Position numbers and translations under genes: made by a program
Notes under the pieces: model-generated
Told to the model about the DNA's origin: nothing
The model's database searches: none
What the model saw: only the letters and a program-made list of their open reading frames with translations
Assembly: GCA_965232165.1 (NCBI GenBank)
Contig: CBDDOY010000002.1
Span: forward strand, 806,001-870,000
From: UBA2779 sp965232165
GTDB lineage: Bacteria; Spirochaetota; Spirochaetia; DSM-2461
Length of the DNA stretch: 64,000 bases
Direction: 5' to 3'
Part shown: in pieces, positions 41,135 to 49,828 of the stretch
How the letters are laid out: each line of letters opens with the position of its first letter
Numbering within the stretch: the first letter of the stretch is position 1

Positions 41135-42334
41135 CTATACAACCATATTGACTCGCCCATTGATTTCTTCGATGGACAAGGCCGACTTACTGTCGAACTC
41201 CCGCATGGCATTGCTGCGATTCCAAGAATTGTCTTTTCCGGCGAATTGGCTGTGTTTTCCTCCATGATGAGACTCCGCATCCCGCTGGTCCCAATACAAT
41301 TCCAGATCAGCGGCATTGAAACCGCTTTCCATCAGCTTATTCTGCAATCCTTCCAGACTGGCCTGAAAAGCTTCACGAGCAACGGCTGACTCGACAAAAA
41401 TCCTTCCGGAGAGACGATTGCCATCCATTTGAATATCGACTCTTACGCGGCCGAGATTATCCGGCTTCAGATTGATACGGATTTCACCGGATTCGGCCTG
41501 TTTGAGAACCACCTTCACCCCTCGGACGATCTCATTTCCTGCCTGCGAGTCAATCTTCCTGGCCAATGATTCGGCGGCGCTTTCATTCTTGCCCCAAGAG
41601 CCATCTTCCTTGGAGATGGCTATGTCTGCTTCTACTGCCGGCGGTTTTGCATTCCTTAAGGCTTGTACTGGCTGTTGTATGTCATCACGGGGTGAAGAAT
41701 CATTCTGTCTTTGTTTGCGGGGCTGCCGAACACCATGAATTGCGACTGGGCTGGGGATTCGATTGTCTACGATCTCAACCTTGGCAGCCTTACTCGTGAG
41801 ATTTTGAATTTCATGAAGTGATTGCGGGCCAGCATCATTCTGTCTCGGCACTGGACTTTCAGAAACAAGTCTATCCTTCGAGTTATTCTCCTGAATCCCC
41901 GCTGCCCCTGCCTTTTTCGCCGGAATTGACTCAGCAGCTTCCTTCGCTAGAAACTGTTCCGGCATAGCGGCCTTTTTCCTGTCTTCAGTGTTTTCTTCAG
42001 CTTCTTCAGTGTTTTCTTCAGCTTTGTCTTGAATGTTTACTATTAATTGGGGCTTGACCCTCTTGATAGAATCCGTTGTCAGCAGCGATTTTTCACCCGG
42101 GACAATGGTGTTCTTATCGATAGATTTTTTTAACAATCCTACGGATCTGGTCTTTAAGAGCTTCCCAAATCGCGAATTCTCGGCAGTCGGTTTTTTGATG
42201 CCGGTCTTAGCTGAAACATCCGCTTTTGGCTTCACAGCCTTGCCGTCAGTCTTGTTCTTCGCAGGAGAACTTGAATACCCGGAAACCGCCTGTTTTCCCG
42301 AATTTTTCAACACTGCTGTCGGCAATTGGGCCAT
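41135..42334 (-). CDS. fliK: Flagellar hook-length control protein FliK
   Basis: 399 aa. The first about 270 residues are low-complexity, Lys/Glu/Gln/Ala-rich and poorly conserved, as expected for the molecular-ruler part. The C-terminal Flg_hook domain (about 285-375) reads SGEIRINLKPDNLGRVRVDI, RLSGRIFVESAVAREAFQ and LESGFNAADLELYW-like. An 18-bp unit (encoding about EENTEE-A) is repeated twice near residues 108-120, a length-variable spot. It interacts with FlhB to switch export. A GAGGAG site precedes the ATG. Confidence 0.87.
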   Translation of the reverse strand: MAQLPTAVLKNSGKQAVSGYSSSPAKNKTDGKAVKPKADVSAKTGIKKPTAENSRFGKLLKTRSVGLLKKSIDKNTIVPGEKSLLTTDSIKRVKPQLIVNIQDKAEENTEEAEENTEDRKKAAMPEQFLAKEAAESIPAKKAGAAGIQENNSKDRLVSESPVPRQNDAGPQSLHEIQNLTSKAAKVEIVDNRIPSPVAIHGVRQPRKQRQNDSSPRDDIQQPVQALRNAKPPAVEADIAISKEDGSWGKNESAAESLARKIDSQAGNEIVRGVKVVLKQAESGEIRINLKPDNLGRVRVDIQMDGNRLSGRIFVESAVAREAFQASLEGLQNKLMESGFNAADLELYWDQRDAESHHGGKHSQFAGKDNSWNRSNAMREFDSKSALSIEEINGRVNMVV

Positions 42335-42357
42335 CCATACTCCTCATCGAATGATGA

Positions 42358-42999
42358 CTACTCATCCATACTCAAACCTGGTTTAATCACAAGCAGCCGC
42401 TGAATCTGTGCAGCCCTCCCCCGATCAGACATGAGGGACAGCCAATATGCCACCAAAGAAGCCTCGCCTGCCGCCTGAGACAGGCGTTCGCTGGTTCGAA
42501 GCAGATCAACAAGGTCCTTGATCTCATATTGATCCATGATGGCCACGGCATCTTGAGGCGGCATCCCCATCAGATACCTTGCCGATTGCTCCAGGTTTGC
42601 TACTCTATTGTCGTATTGACTGACAGCCTCGTTTAGAGAATTCTGTCTTTCCTCGACAGATTTCTCCCTTTCGGCAATTTCACTCTCCATTTGGCTCAAC
42701 TGAGCCTCTTTCAGTTCTAAGTCTGCAAGCCGCTGTTCGAGTTCTCTCCGTTCGACAGCAACGGCCTGACGTTCTTTGGCCAACCTCTCATCATCAAGCA
42801 ATGTGGGAGAAAACGGCTTATCTTCTATGGCCTCTCTGTTTAACCCTATAAGCGATGTGAGGGGAGAGAGCTGAGTCTTAAAATCGATAAGTCCGAGAAA
42901 ATCCACCCATACCAATCCGCCGATAATGAGAGCCAGGATCAAAATCGACAAAAAGACTATTTTAGCGATTATCCCGCCAAGTCTCTGCAAACTCACCAT
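42358..42999 (-). CDS. flbB: Periplasmic flagellar collar protein FlbB
   Basis: 213 aa. One N-terminal membrane helix (IVFLSILILALIIGGLVWVDF), a long coiled coil (about 70-140, RLAKERQAVAVERRELEQRL), then a compact MgtE-N-like domain (ARYLMGMPPQDAVAIMDQYE, about 140-200). FlbB builds the spirochaete-specific collar around the periplasmic flagellar motor and recruits other collar proteins. The gene sits between fliJ and fliK as in Borrelia and Treponema. This is one of the best taxonomic markers in the window. Confidence 0.85.
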   Translation of the reverse strand: MVSLQRLGGIIAKIVFLSILILALIIGGLVWVDFLGLIDFKTQLSPLTSLIGLNREAIEDKPFSPTLLDDERLAKERQAVAVERRELEQRLADLELKEAQLSQMESEIAEREKSVEERQNSLNEAVSQYDNRVANLEQSARYLMGMPPQDAVAIMDQYEIKDLVDLLRTSERLSQAAGEASLVAYWLSLMSDRGRAAQIQRLLVIKPGLSMDE

Positions 43000-43436
43000 T
43001 TTCCTCCTGTCATGGATAACTGACTCTTCATATTCTTCGCGATCTCGTCGAGATGCCGAGTCTGCTCCCGATTATAGCTCTTCCTCCATCGTTCATGTTT
43101 CTTGATCTTGATACGGTCTAAAGCCTCCCTCTTGATATGAGCTTCGGTGTATTTGGAGTTGGCATCTTGATATCTTGCTTCAATTTCTTTTCTGGCCGTC
43201 TGAAGCATTTCTAGATCATTCATCGATTTCAACACAATCCTGTCCCTGATTAAGAAATCGTTCTTTGTCAGCATCGGCCAGTCAAAGGCATCGGCCATTT
43301 TTCCCCGCATCGAATCAATTTGTCTGTCGACCGACTTGAGTTCTCCCGCTATTTTCGCCAAGGCAATCTCACATTCCTGTTCCCTTTCAAGACGAAGACG
43401 GAGCAGTTGTTCAAGCGTAAACCGAAACCTCTCCAC
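42993..43436 (-). CDS. fliJ: Flagellar export chaperone FliJ
   Basis: 147 aa, all-helical coiled-coil protein: FTLEQLLRLRLEREQECEIAL at the start and long charged helices throughout. FliJ is the gamma-subunit-like partner of the FliI ATPase ring and links it to FlhA. Sequence conservation is low; the identification rests on size, coiled-coil form and position right after fliI, which it overlaps by 26 bp. The start codon is GTG. Confidence 0.85.
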   Translation of the reverse strand: MERFRFTLEQLLRLRLEREQECEIALAKIAGELKSVDRQIDSMRGKMADAFDWPMLTKNDFLIRDRIVLKSMNDLEMLQTARKEIEARYQDANSKYTEAHIKREALDRIKIKKHERWRKSYNREQTRHLDEIAKNMKSQLSMTGGKW

Positions 43437-44763
43437 CGCCCGACTCCTCGCTTTCAGAAGGAAGACCCGCTATCTTGGCCATCCTGTCGAAAACATCTTT
43501 TGGCGCATCACACTCCGCGACATCTTGAATAAAAAAATCATCAATATCCCGACGCTTTTCGATAGCCTCATCCACCTCGGGATCGCTGCCTTTGACATAG
43601 GCGCCGACATCAATAAGATCTTCTTTGCCTCTATAGGTTGCCACAAGTTTTCGGATTATCCCGGCGGCTTGCGCGGTTCGGTCATCCATTAACCGGGGCC
43701 CTACCCTGCTTATGGAGGCGAGAATATCAATAGCCGGATAGTGATTCATATCGGCTAAGCTGCGGCTGAGCACGATGTGCCCATCCAAATAACCCCTCAC
43801 GGCATCGGCGACAGGCTCATCCATATCATCACCTTCGACGAGAACCGAGAAGAATCCCGTAATGGTTCCCTTTGCGGACACCCCCGTACGCTCCAGTAAT
43901 CGCGGCATCAGTGAAAAGACTGAAGGGGTATAGCTGCGTGTTGCGGGCGGCTCACCAATAGCCAGGCCGATTTCCCGCTGGCTCATGGCGAAACGTGTGA
44001 TGGAATCGAATAGGAGCATGACATCGTTTCCCTGATCACGAAAGTATTCCGCAACGGCCATGGCAGTGAAGGCGCCTTTCACGCGGGCAAGCGCCGGTGT
44101 ATCCGATGTCGATACGATGATAACCGATCTTTTAAGCCCTTCCTCTCCGAGATCGTTTTCAAGAAATTCTCTGACTTCCCGCCCCCGCTCGCCAATAAGA
44201 GCAATCACATTCACATCGGCCGATGTATTGCGGGCAATCATGCCGAGGAGGGTAGATTTGCCTATGCCTGATCCGGCGAAGATTCCCATGCGCTGTCCTC
44301 GCCCGATAGGCAGGACGGCATCGATAACCCGTATCCCTGTATTAAGCCTCCTCGTGATAGGAGCCCTTTCCATCGGGGAAGGCGGAGCTGCGTGCATGGG
44401 ATAATACTCATCGATGACAACAGGTCCCTTTTTGTCTAGGGGGCGCCCAAGGGGATTGATCACCCTGCCCAGCATTTCTTGTCCGACTCCGATAGACATT
44501 GCCGAACCAACCGCCACCACGGCATCACCGGTTTCCAGACCATTAAGGGAATCGAAACTCATAAGCTGAACTGTTTCACCCCTGACCGCCACCACTTCTG
44601 CCATGGCGGGGTTTCCCCGGCTTGGTACAATGCGGCAGGATTCTCCAACAGCCGCCCTGGGACCGGTACTCTCGATAAGAAGGCCCTGCACGCGATTAAC
44701 CTGACCTACATATTTCACAGCATCGACACGATTCACGGCCTCAAGATACTTGTCTAAAACCAT
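43411..44763 (-). CDS. fliI: Flagellum-specific ATP synthase FliI
   Basis: 450 aa, an F1-beta-like ATPase energising flagellar export. Walker A GSGIGKST lies at residues 164-171, IALIGERGREVREFLEND follows, and the Walker B aspartate is in VMLLFDSITRFAMSQREIGLA. The C-terminal tail is slightly longer than in enterics, ending AGLPSESEESGGGEVSVYA. It directly follows fliH (1 base) and overlaps fliJ. Confidence 0.96.
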   Translation of the reverse strand: MVLDKYLEAVNRVDAVKYVGQVNRVQGLLIESTGPRAAVGESCRIVPSRGNPAMAEVVAVRGETVQLMSFDSLNGLETGDAVVAVGSAMSIGVGQEMLGRVINPLGRPLDKKGPVVIDEYYPMHAAPPSPMERAPITRRLNTGIRVIDAVLPIGRGQRMGIFAGSGIGKSTLLGMIARNTSADVNVIALIGERGREVREFLENDLGEEGLKRSVIIVSTSDTPALARVKGAFTAMAVAEYFRDQGNDVMLLFDSITRFAMSQREIGLAIGEPPATRSYTPSVFSLMPRLLERTGVSAKGTITGFFSVLVEGDDMDEPVADAVRGYLDGHIVLSRSLADMNHYPAIDILASISRVGPRLMDDRTAQAAGIIRKLVATYRGKEDLIDVGAYVKGSDPEVDEAIEKRRDIDDFFIQDVAECDAPKDVFDRMAKIAGLPSESEESGGGEVSVYA

Positions 44764-44764
44764 G

Positions 44765-45667
44765 TTAGCCCTCTCCGGTCGACTTTATTGGGACAAGTTC
44801 CAATACCTTATCTTCGATTTCACGCAATTGACTGTGGATCCGTGCATCAATCTGTCCAAAATCCGTCTCGACAACTGCTCCGCCCTTTTCAATAGACGAG
44901 TCTTCAAGCACATTGATGGACTTCACCTCTTCAATCATATTCAGGAAGTCCTTGACATGCTCAGTGGCCATCTCCAGGTCTGCCAGATTTACTCGAATGG
45001 TCACCTCTGACCGGCTCTTAAGCTTCTTAAGTGCCTGTTCAATGTTATGGATTACCACATTTTTTTGATTCTCGCTGATTACCTTGATCACTTTTCGGGC
45101 TATCAGAAGCACCAAATCAACTATCTGAGCCTCCACATCCACGAATATCTCTCGTCGCTTCTCAATCGCAGCATTGATAATACCGTGAAGGCGTTCGATC
45201 AGACGCTCAACCTCGGCCTTACCCTCTTCCCAGCCAGTCTCATGCCCTTCCTTTTCGGCAGTCGAGCGAGCCTCGGTGTACACCTTATCCCTTTCCGCCT
45301 CGGCCTCATGGAGAAGGTGCTGCGCCTGTTCCTTTGCCTGACGCGTGATTTCATCGGCCTCAAGTTCTGCCGTTTTCTTCAGCCGTTCAGTCTCTTCAGT
45401 ATTGGATATCTCGAATTCGGACGCCGCCTCCCTGGCATTGCTTATGATGCCCTCGGCTTCATCTCGAGCCTGCTGTATTATCTGCTCCTTTTCTGCCTCC
45501 CAGGATTTCCTAAGAGCTTCTGTCTCTTCTCTTAGCTTCTCCAGAACAGACTGTTCGGCGGCTATCTCAGAAACAGGCGTTCCAACTTTGAATACAGGAG
45601 CATCGACTTTGATCCTCTGCTTAGTGAGATCCACAATTTCCATCGGTTGAAAAATATGTTTGGCCAT
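44765..45667 (-). CDS. fliH: Flagellar assembly protein FliH
   Basis: 300 aa. A long Glu/Ala/Lys coiled coil from about 45 to 165 (ARDEAEGIISNAREAASEFE) is followed by the V-ATPase-E-like C-terminal domain (VDLVLLIARKVIKVISENQK ... VNLADLEMATEHVKDFL). FliH regulates FliI and brings it to the C-ring. ATG 45667 (MAKHIFQPMEIVDL) is preferred to the longer frame from 45742, which would overlap fliG by about 60 bp. The coiled coil is rich in acidic residues typical of FliH stators. Confidence 0.9.
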   Translation of the reverse strand: MAKHIFQPMEIVDLTKQRIKVDAPVFKVGTPVSEIAAEQSVLEKLREETEALRKSWEAEKEQIIQQARDEAEGIISNAREAASEFEISNTEETERLKKTAELEADEITRQAKEQAQHLLHEAEAERDKVYTEARSTAEKEGHETGWEEGKAEVERLIERLHGIINAAIEKRREIFVDVEAQIVDLVLLIARKVIKVISENQKNVVIHNIEQALKKLKSRSEVTIRVNLADLEMATEHVKDFLNMIEEVKSINVLEDSSIEKGGAVVETDFGQIDARIHSQLREIEDKVLELVPIKSTGEG

Positions 45668-45683
45668 ATTGTATTCCCTGCCT

Positions 45684-46742
45684 TCAGACAAGGATGTCTT
45701 CCTCCCCTGATCGGGCGATAACGACATCCCCCTGCTCTTCAAGTTTCCGGATTATCGAAACGATTCTCTGCTGCGATTCTTCTACATCTTTTCTGCGTGT
45801 CGGCCCCATGTAATCCATATCTTCTTTGAGAAGAACGGCGGCGCGCTTTGACATGTTGCGGAATATTTTGTCCTGCACTTCCGAATCCACTGCCCTGAGC
45901 GCCTTGGACAATTCACTGGTATCCACCTCCCGAAGAACACGTTGAATGGCTCTGTCGTCGAGCATAACAATATCTTCGAAAACAAACATGCGTTTCTTTA
46001 TTTCTTCGGCTAATTCAGGATCTTCTTCCTCAAGCGACTCAATAATGGATTTCTCAGTCGTCCTGTCAGCAAGGTTGAGAATATCTACGATGTTCTTAAC
46101 CCCTCCGGCGACGGTGAAATCTTCCTGGGAAAGCGATGCCAATTTCTTGTCCAGAACTCTCTCTACCTCCCGCAGAATTTCGGGACTCGTCCTATCCATA
46201 GTTGCGATGCGTTTTGCGACATCGGACTGCTTCTCCGCGTTAAGCTGCGCTATTATCTGAGAAGCCTTAGCCGGTTCCAAATAGGCCAGAATAAGGGCAA
46301 TAGTCTGGGGGTGTTCCTGCTGAATCAGATTCAAGAGGTTAGTAGGATCTGTACGCCGGATGAATTCAAATGGACGAGTCTTAATGGAACTGGTAAGACG
46401 GCTAACGATCTCCACCGATTTCTGCACCCCCAAAGACTTCTCAAGCAGTTCCCTGGCATAATCAATACCGCCGGCGGCAATGAAATCCTGAGCCATCATC
46501 AACGCATGGAATTCTTGAAGAACCACGTCCCTATCCTCAGATTCGATGTTCTCCAGCCGGGTAATCTCCCAGGTCAATACCTCAATATCCTCTTCTCGAA
46601 GATGCCTGAAAATATCGGAGGATATCTCTGAACCGATAGTAACCAGGAAAATGGCTGCTTTCTGCTTGCCGGTAAGATTGCTCTGAGAACCTGATTCATC
46701 CATTTTAAATCGATTTTTCTGCTGATCCGCTGTCTTAGCCAT
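45684..46742 (-). CDS. fliG: Flagellar motor switch protein FliG
   Basis: 352 aa. It has N-terminal (LTGKQKAAIFLVTIGSEIS), middle (EHPQTIALILAYLEPAKASQI with the EHPQ motif) and C-terminal motor domains (FVFEDIVMLDDRAIQRVLREVD, FRNMSKRAAVLLKEDMDYMG), with the charged residues that contact MotA in the last part. It transmits torque from stator to MS ring. It starts 3 bases after fliF. Confidence 0.96.
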   Translation of the reverse strand: MAKTADQQKNRFKMDESGSQSNLTGKQKAAIFLVTIGSEISSDIFRHLREEDIEVLTWEITRLENIESEDRDVVLQEFHALMMAQDFIAAGGIDYARELLEKSLGVQKSVEIVSRLTSSIKTRPFEFIRRTDPTNLLNLIQQEHPQTIALILAYLEPAKASQIIAQLNAEKQSDVAKRIATMDRTSPEILREVERVLDKKLASLSQEDFTVAGGVKNIVDILNLADRTTEKSIIESLEEEDPELAEEIKKRMFVFEDIVMLDDRAIQRVLREVDTSELSKALRAVDSEVQDKIFRNMSKRAAVLLKEDMDYMGPTRRKDVEESQQRIVSIIRKLEEQGDVVIARSGEEDILV

Positions 46743-46745
46743 TGT

Positions 46746-48461
46746 TTATTTCTCCGATAACAACCAGGACCGAATGAGTTGAGCGACATCTTCAGGGTAT
46801 TCTCTTGCAAGGTTCTTGGCATTATCCTGAAGCTCCATTCTCGCCCTCTCCTCAACGGACATTTCAACTTCAATTCCTTCTTCCTCGGCACTTCTTAGGG
46901 CCTGCTCGCGCATGGCCTGATGCTGTCTGGCCAGTTCTTCCTCTCGTTCTCTACGGCGCTTCTCAAGGTGCCGGCTGATACCTTGAGCGCTGATGAACAA
47001 GATGATCAGGCCGGCCAGACCGACAACACTCCAGAGGATGATCTTCTGAATCTGCTGCTGCCTTGTCCACGCATCATCCTCAAGTCGAAACTGAACGCTT
47101 CTATCGAAGGGAATATTCTCAACTGTGACGACATCGCCGCGAGAGCGGGAGAATCCAACCGCACTCTCAACAACCTCCCGGGCCTGTTTCAAAACATCCG
47201 ATGACAGAGATGCATACTCACGTTCTCGGCTGCCATCCGGAAGAATTATCGGTTTATTATTCTCGTCAAACTTCAGCCTCCAGGTTCCGTCAATAATTAA
47301 CCCCAAGCTGATGCGTTTTATCTCATAGGGGCTTCTCTCTTCGGTGACTTTGCGCTCGTTTATCTCGAAATTCTCTATCTTCCGATCCGACTCATAATGG
47401 CCGACAAGGTTTGTCAAGTCCTGATAGGCGGGAGGAGTCTGCCCCTCCTGACCGGGAGGGCCTTCAGGGTTAAAACCGGTTCCCTCGAAATTCTCTGACG
47501 AATTTTCACGGCTTCGGATTATCGATGGAACAACTTCCAATTCGCTATAGGGGGTATTGGGATCATCCTCCTTTATCGTCACAGGAAAATGCTCCTGAGT
47601 CTCAATGGATTTTTTCACGAATTCCAAGTCAATGTCAAAATTGACTATGTTCACCCGTGACGAAGTGAAGACGTTGCTCAAAGACTGCATGATGATTGCC
47701 GTATACTGAGCCTCCAACGCCCGTTTCTGCCTTAGCATCTTAGCCGTGAGATTCAACCGATTATCATCCTCCAACGAAGAGAAGTCATTGAGCACCGAGC
47801 CGCGAAAATCCATGATAGTGATGTTTTCAGCCGTCAAACCCTCTACTCCAAACTGAATGAGTTTGACGATCCCTTCTACTTTGCTGTGATTCTCTCCGAT
47901 GTCACTCCCCGGTTTGGGATGGATTATCACCGAGGCTGTAACGGATTTTTGATCCTCTATGAAGAGTTCTCTCTCCGGTATGACAAGAGTTACCTTGGCA
48001 GAATCGATATCGCTGAGCGCGGCAATGTGCTGCTCAAGATTTGTTGTGAGCGCCCTCTGAAGATTGACATTTCTATCGAAGTCGGTGAGAGTCCAACGAT
48101 CCATGTTGGTAAAGAAGTTCCAGGGATCCAACTGGCCTGGAATAAGGTCTTCCCGAACGAGCAGGGTTCTCGCTAACCGTGCCGTTGCCTCATCCTTGGC
48201 ATAGAAGCGGCCATCGGCGCTTTGAGTATAATCAATACTCTCGCCGTCCAATGCCGTCGAAATCCGGATGATCAGTTGATCATCGGTAATCGCAGCATTG
48301 AAAATCGCCACTTGCGGCGGTTTTGACGACAGAAGCGCCAAAAGAACAAATGCCCCGATGACAACAATGGTCACACCTATAAGAATGAGTTTCTTCATCA
48401 CCGGCCACTTCGACCAGTATTCCTGAATTCCGCCGAAGAACTCCCTAAGCCTTTTTAACAT
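46746..48461 (-). CDS. fliF: Flagellar MS-ring protein FliF
   Basis: 571 aa. An N-terminal membrane helix (LILIGVTIVVIGAFVLLALLS), ring-building domains through the periplasmic region (YTQSADGRFYAKDEATARLA, SAKVTLVIPERELFIEDQKS), a variable segment (about 310-345) and a second membrane helix near 475-495 (IILWSVVGLAGLIILFIS). The acidic FliG-binding tail ends LAREYPEDVAQLIRSWLLSE. Length and layout are typical. Confidence 0.96.
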   Translation of the reverse strand: MLKRLREFFGGIQEYWSKWPVMKKLILIGVTIVVIGAFVLLALLSSKPPQVAIFNAAITDDQLIIRISTALDGESIDYTQSADGRFYAKDEATARLARTLLVREDLIPGQLDPWNFFTNMDRWTLTDFDRNVNLQRALTTNLEQHIAALSDIDSAKVTLVIPERELFIEDQKSVTASVIIHPKPGSDIGENHSKVEGIVKLIQFGVEGLTAENITIMDFRGSVLNDFSSLEDDNRLNLTAKMLRQKRALEAQYTAIIMQSLSNVFTSSRVNIVNFDIDLEFVKKSIETQEHFPVTIKEDDPNTPYSELEVVPSIIRSRENSSENFEGTGFNPEGPPGQEGQTPPAYQDLTNLVGHYESDRKIENFEINERKVTEERSPYEIKRISLGLIIDGTWRLKFDENNKPIILPDGSREREYASLSSDVLKQAREVVESAVGFSRSRGDVVTVENIPFDRSVQFRLEDDAWTRQQQIQKIILWSVVGLAGLIILFISAQGISRHLEKRRREREEELARQHQAMREQALRSAEEEGIEVEMSVEERARMELQDNAKNLAREYPEDVAQLIRSWLLSEK

Positions 48462-48513
48462 ATTCCCCTCCCGTTCTAACCGCAGGGGACTCCCCTCCCC
48501 TCGGCCGATATGT

Positions 48514-48831
48514 CTACCTCATGGCCGTTATATCATTGTAGGCCTTTATGGCCCTGTCCACCACGGCTTTGACGAGTCTAATACTCATTTCCGCCTGTGC
48601 CATTGCCGTTGTTACTTCATGAACTTCCACCTCATCAGGCTGAGTCATCACCTTTTCGAACAACTCGTTTGCTCTCAACTGGCTCGCTGAGCCCCTGTCT
48701 AAGGCATCGGTTATTAGATCGCTGAATTTTCTGCTTCCCGCATCAACAGCCTGTTTCATCTGTCCCGCACTGTTTATATGCTTTGGATTGGCTAGCAGCA
48801 TCTGCACGGTATTCCCGTTTGAAATCATCAT
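48514..48831 (-). CDS. fliE: Flagellar rod/hook-basal body protein FliE
   Basis: 105 aa, the usual size. The conserved C-terminal half reads MTQPDEVEVHEVTTAMAQAE then MSIRLVKAVVDRAIKAYNDI. FliE joins the MS ring/export gate to the rod. It overlaps flgC by 4 bp (ATGA), with GGGAGGG before the ATG. Confidence 0.94.
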   Translation of the reverse strand: MMISNGNTVQMLLANPKHINSAGQMKQAVDAGSRKFSDLITDALDRGSASQLRANELFEKVMTQPDEVEVHEVTTAMAQAEMSIRLVKAVVDRAIKAYNDITAMR

Positions 48832-49289
48832 ACCCTCCCGATTTCCAAGGCTCTTCTAAACATACTCTTTGAGCCATCTATGATTGCGGCATTAGCCTCA
48901 TAAGCCCTTGATGCCGAAATCATATCCACCATCTCGCTTACGATGTTCACATTGGGGAGTTCAACATAACCAGCTTTTGTTCCCGTCTTCAGCGCATCGG
49001 GATGCGTAGGATCCCATTTAAGCACGAGTTCGGAATCCATATCCTTCTCAATTGCGACGACCCGAACTCCGTTACCCACCTTGTTCTTCAAGAATTCAGG
49101 CAGAAAAGGACTGCGCCAATAAGGCTGTTCGGTCCGTGGCCTGAATACGACCCGGCTTCGGCGGTAGGGACCGCCCTCGGCCGTTCTGGTTGTGTTCGCA
49201 TTGGCGATGTTGTCCGAAATCACATCGAGTCTGAGTCTTTGGGCCGTGAGGCCGGAGGCGGCCGTGTTGATCGTTGTAAACAGTCCCAT
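48828..49289 (-). CDS. flgC: Flagellar proximal rod protein FlgC
   Basis: 153 aa. MGLFTTINTAASGLTAQRLR and LDVISDNIANANTTRT form the N-terminal signature; the C-terminal VNIVSEMVDMISASRAYEAN and MFRRALEIG match rod proteins. The ATG at 49289 follows a run of nine G residues that serves as its Shine-Dalgarno; an in-frame GTG two codons earlier is less likely. Confidence 0.95.
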   Translation of the reverse strand: MGLFTTINTAASGLTAQRLRLDVISDNIANANTTRTAEGGPYRRSRVVFRPRTEQPYWRSPFLPEFLKNKVGNGVRVVAIEKDMDSELVLKWDPTHPDALKTGTKAGYVELPNVNIVSEMVDMISASRAYEANAAIIDGSKSMFRRALEIGRV

Positions 49290-49302
49290 ACTCACCCCCC
49301 CC

Positions 49303-49719
49303 CTAAGCGAGAACGATATTGACCATGCGGAACTGATGACCCATGATGCCGGTCATTAATTCATACATCATCTGATTTTTCACACTGTCATTCAATTCCC
49401 GTTCTACATCGATGTTGTTGCCGTTGTTCTTAGCCGTTGTCAGATAATCCAATGTCACTCGAGGCCGCACATCGCGATAATCTACGGGCTGCTCAAATGG
49501 AATATGCCGTTCATTTGTCGTGATTCCAATCGAATTTCCTGATTCTCCCTTGGCAAGGGTTCGGCCAAGCATAGCCTCAAAGCTTACCTGGGAACGTTTA
49601 AACCCCGGTGTCTCGGCATTTGTTAAGTTGTTAAGAATCACCTGCCGCCGCAATGTCGACACGGACATGCTGCGTGATAATAAATCGACTGTACGGTTAA
49701 AGCTCGAATTTCCTGTCAT
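49303..49719 (-). CDS. flgB: Flagellar proximal rod protein FlgB
   Basis: 138 aa and the first gene of the flagellar operon. VDLLSRSMSVSTLRRQVILNNLTNAETPGFKRSQ-type N-terminal signature and ELMTGIMGHQFRMVNIVLA at the C-terminus are typical of FlgB. A strong ribosome site (GGAGGGG) precedes the ATG, and a hairpin lies a further 30 bases upstream. The gene follows hslU by 110 bp on the same strand, so a separate promoter is expected there, although I found no convincing -35/-10 or sigma-28 sequence. Confidence 0.95.
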   Translation of the reverse strand: MTGNSSFNRTVDLLSRSMSVSTLRRQVILNNLTNAETPGFKRSQVSFEAMLGRTLAKGESGNSIGITTNERHIPFEQPVDYRDVRPRVTLDYLTTAKNNGNNIDVERELNDSVKNQMMYELMTGIMGHQFRMVNIVLA

Positions 49720-49740
49720 TTCCCCTCCTGCATTCCTCTG

Positions 49741-49771
49741 GGAGTCTGTCCGACTTTATGCGGCAGACTCC
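49741..49771. promoter_or_regulatory. Hairpin in the hslU-flgB gap
   Basis: GGAGTCTG (49741-49748) and CAGACTCC (49764-49771) pair perfectly, with an added CCG/CGG pair inside a single-base bulge. It lies 22-52 bases before the flgB ATG. No U-tract follows on the minus strand, so it looks more like a leader structure or operator than a terminator. Confidence 0.4.
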
Positions 49772-49828
49772 TAGTACATTTTCGGATGGCTGTTCATCCT
49801 CCATTAAGAAAATCCATAGAGGTCATCT

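Noticed and set aside
49720..49828. Sigma-28 promoter for flgB (GCCGCATAA)
   Set aside because: The -10-like string has an inserted base compared with GCCGATAA, and no matching -35 element is found upstream.
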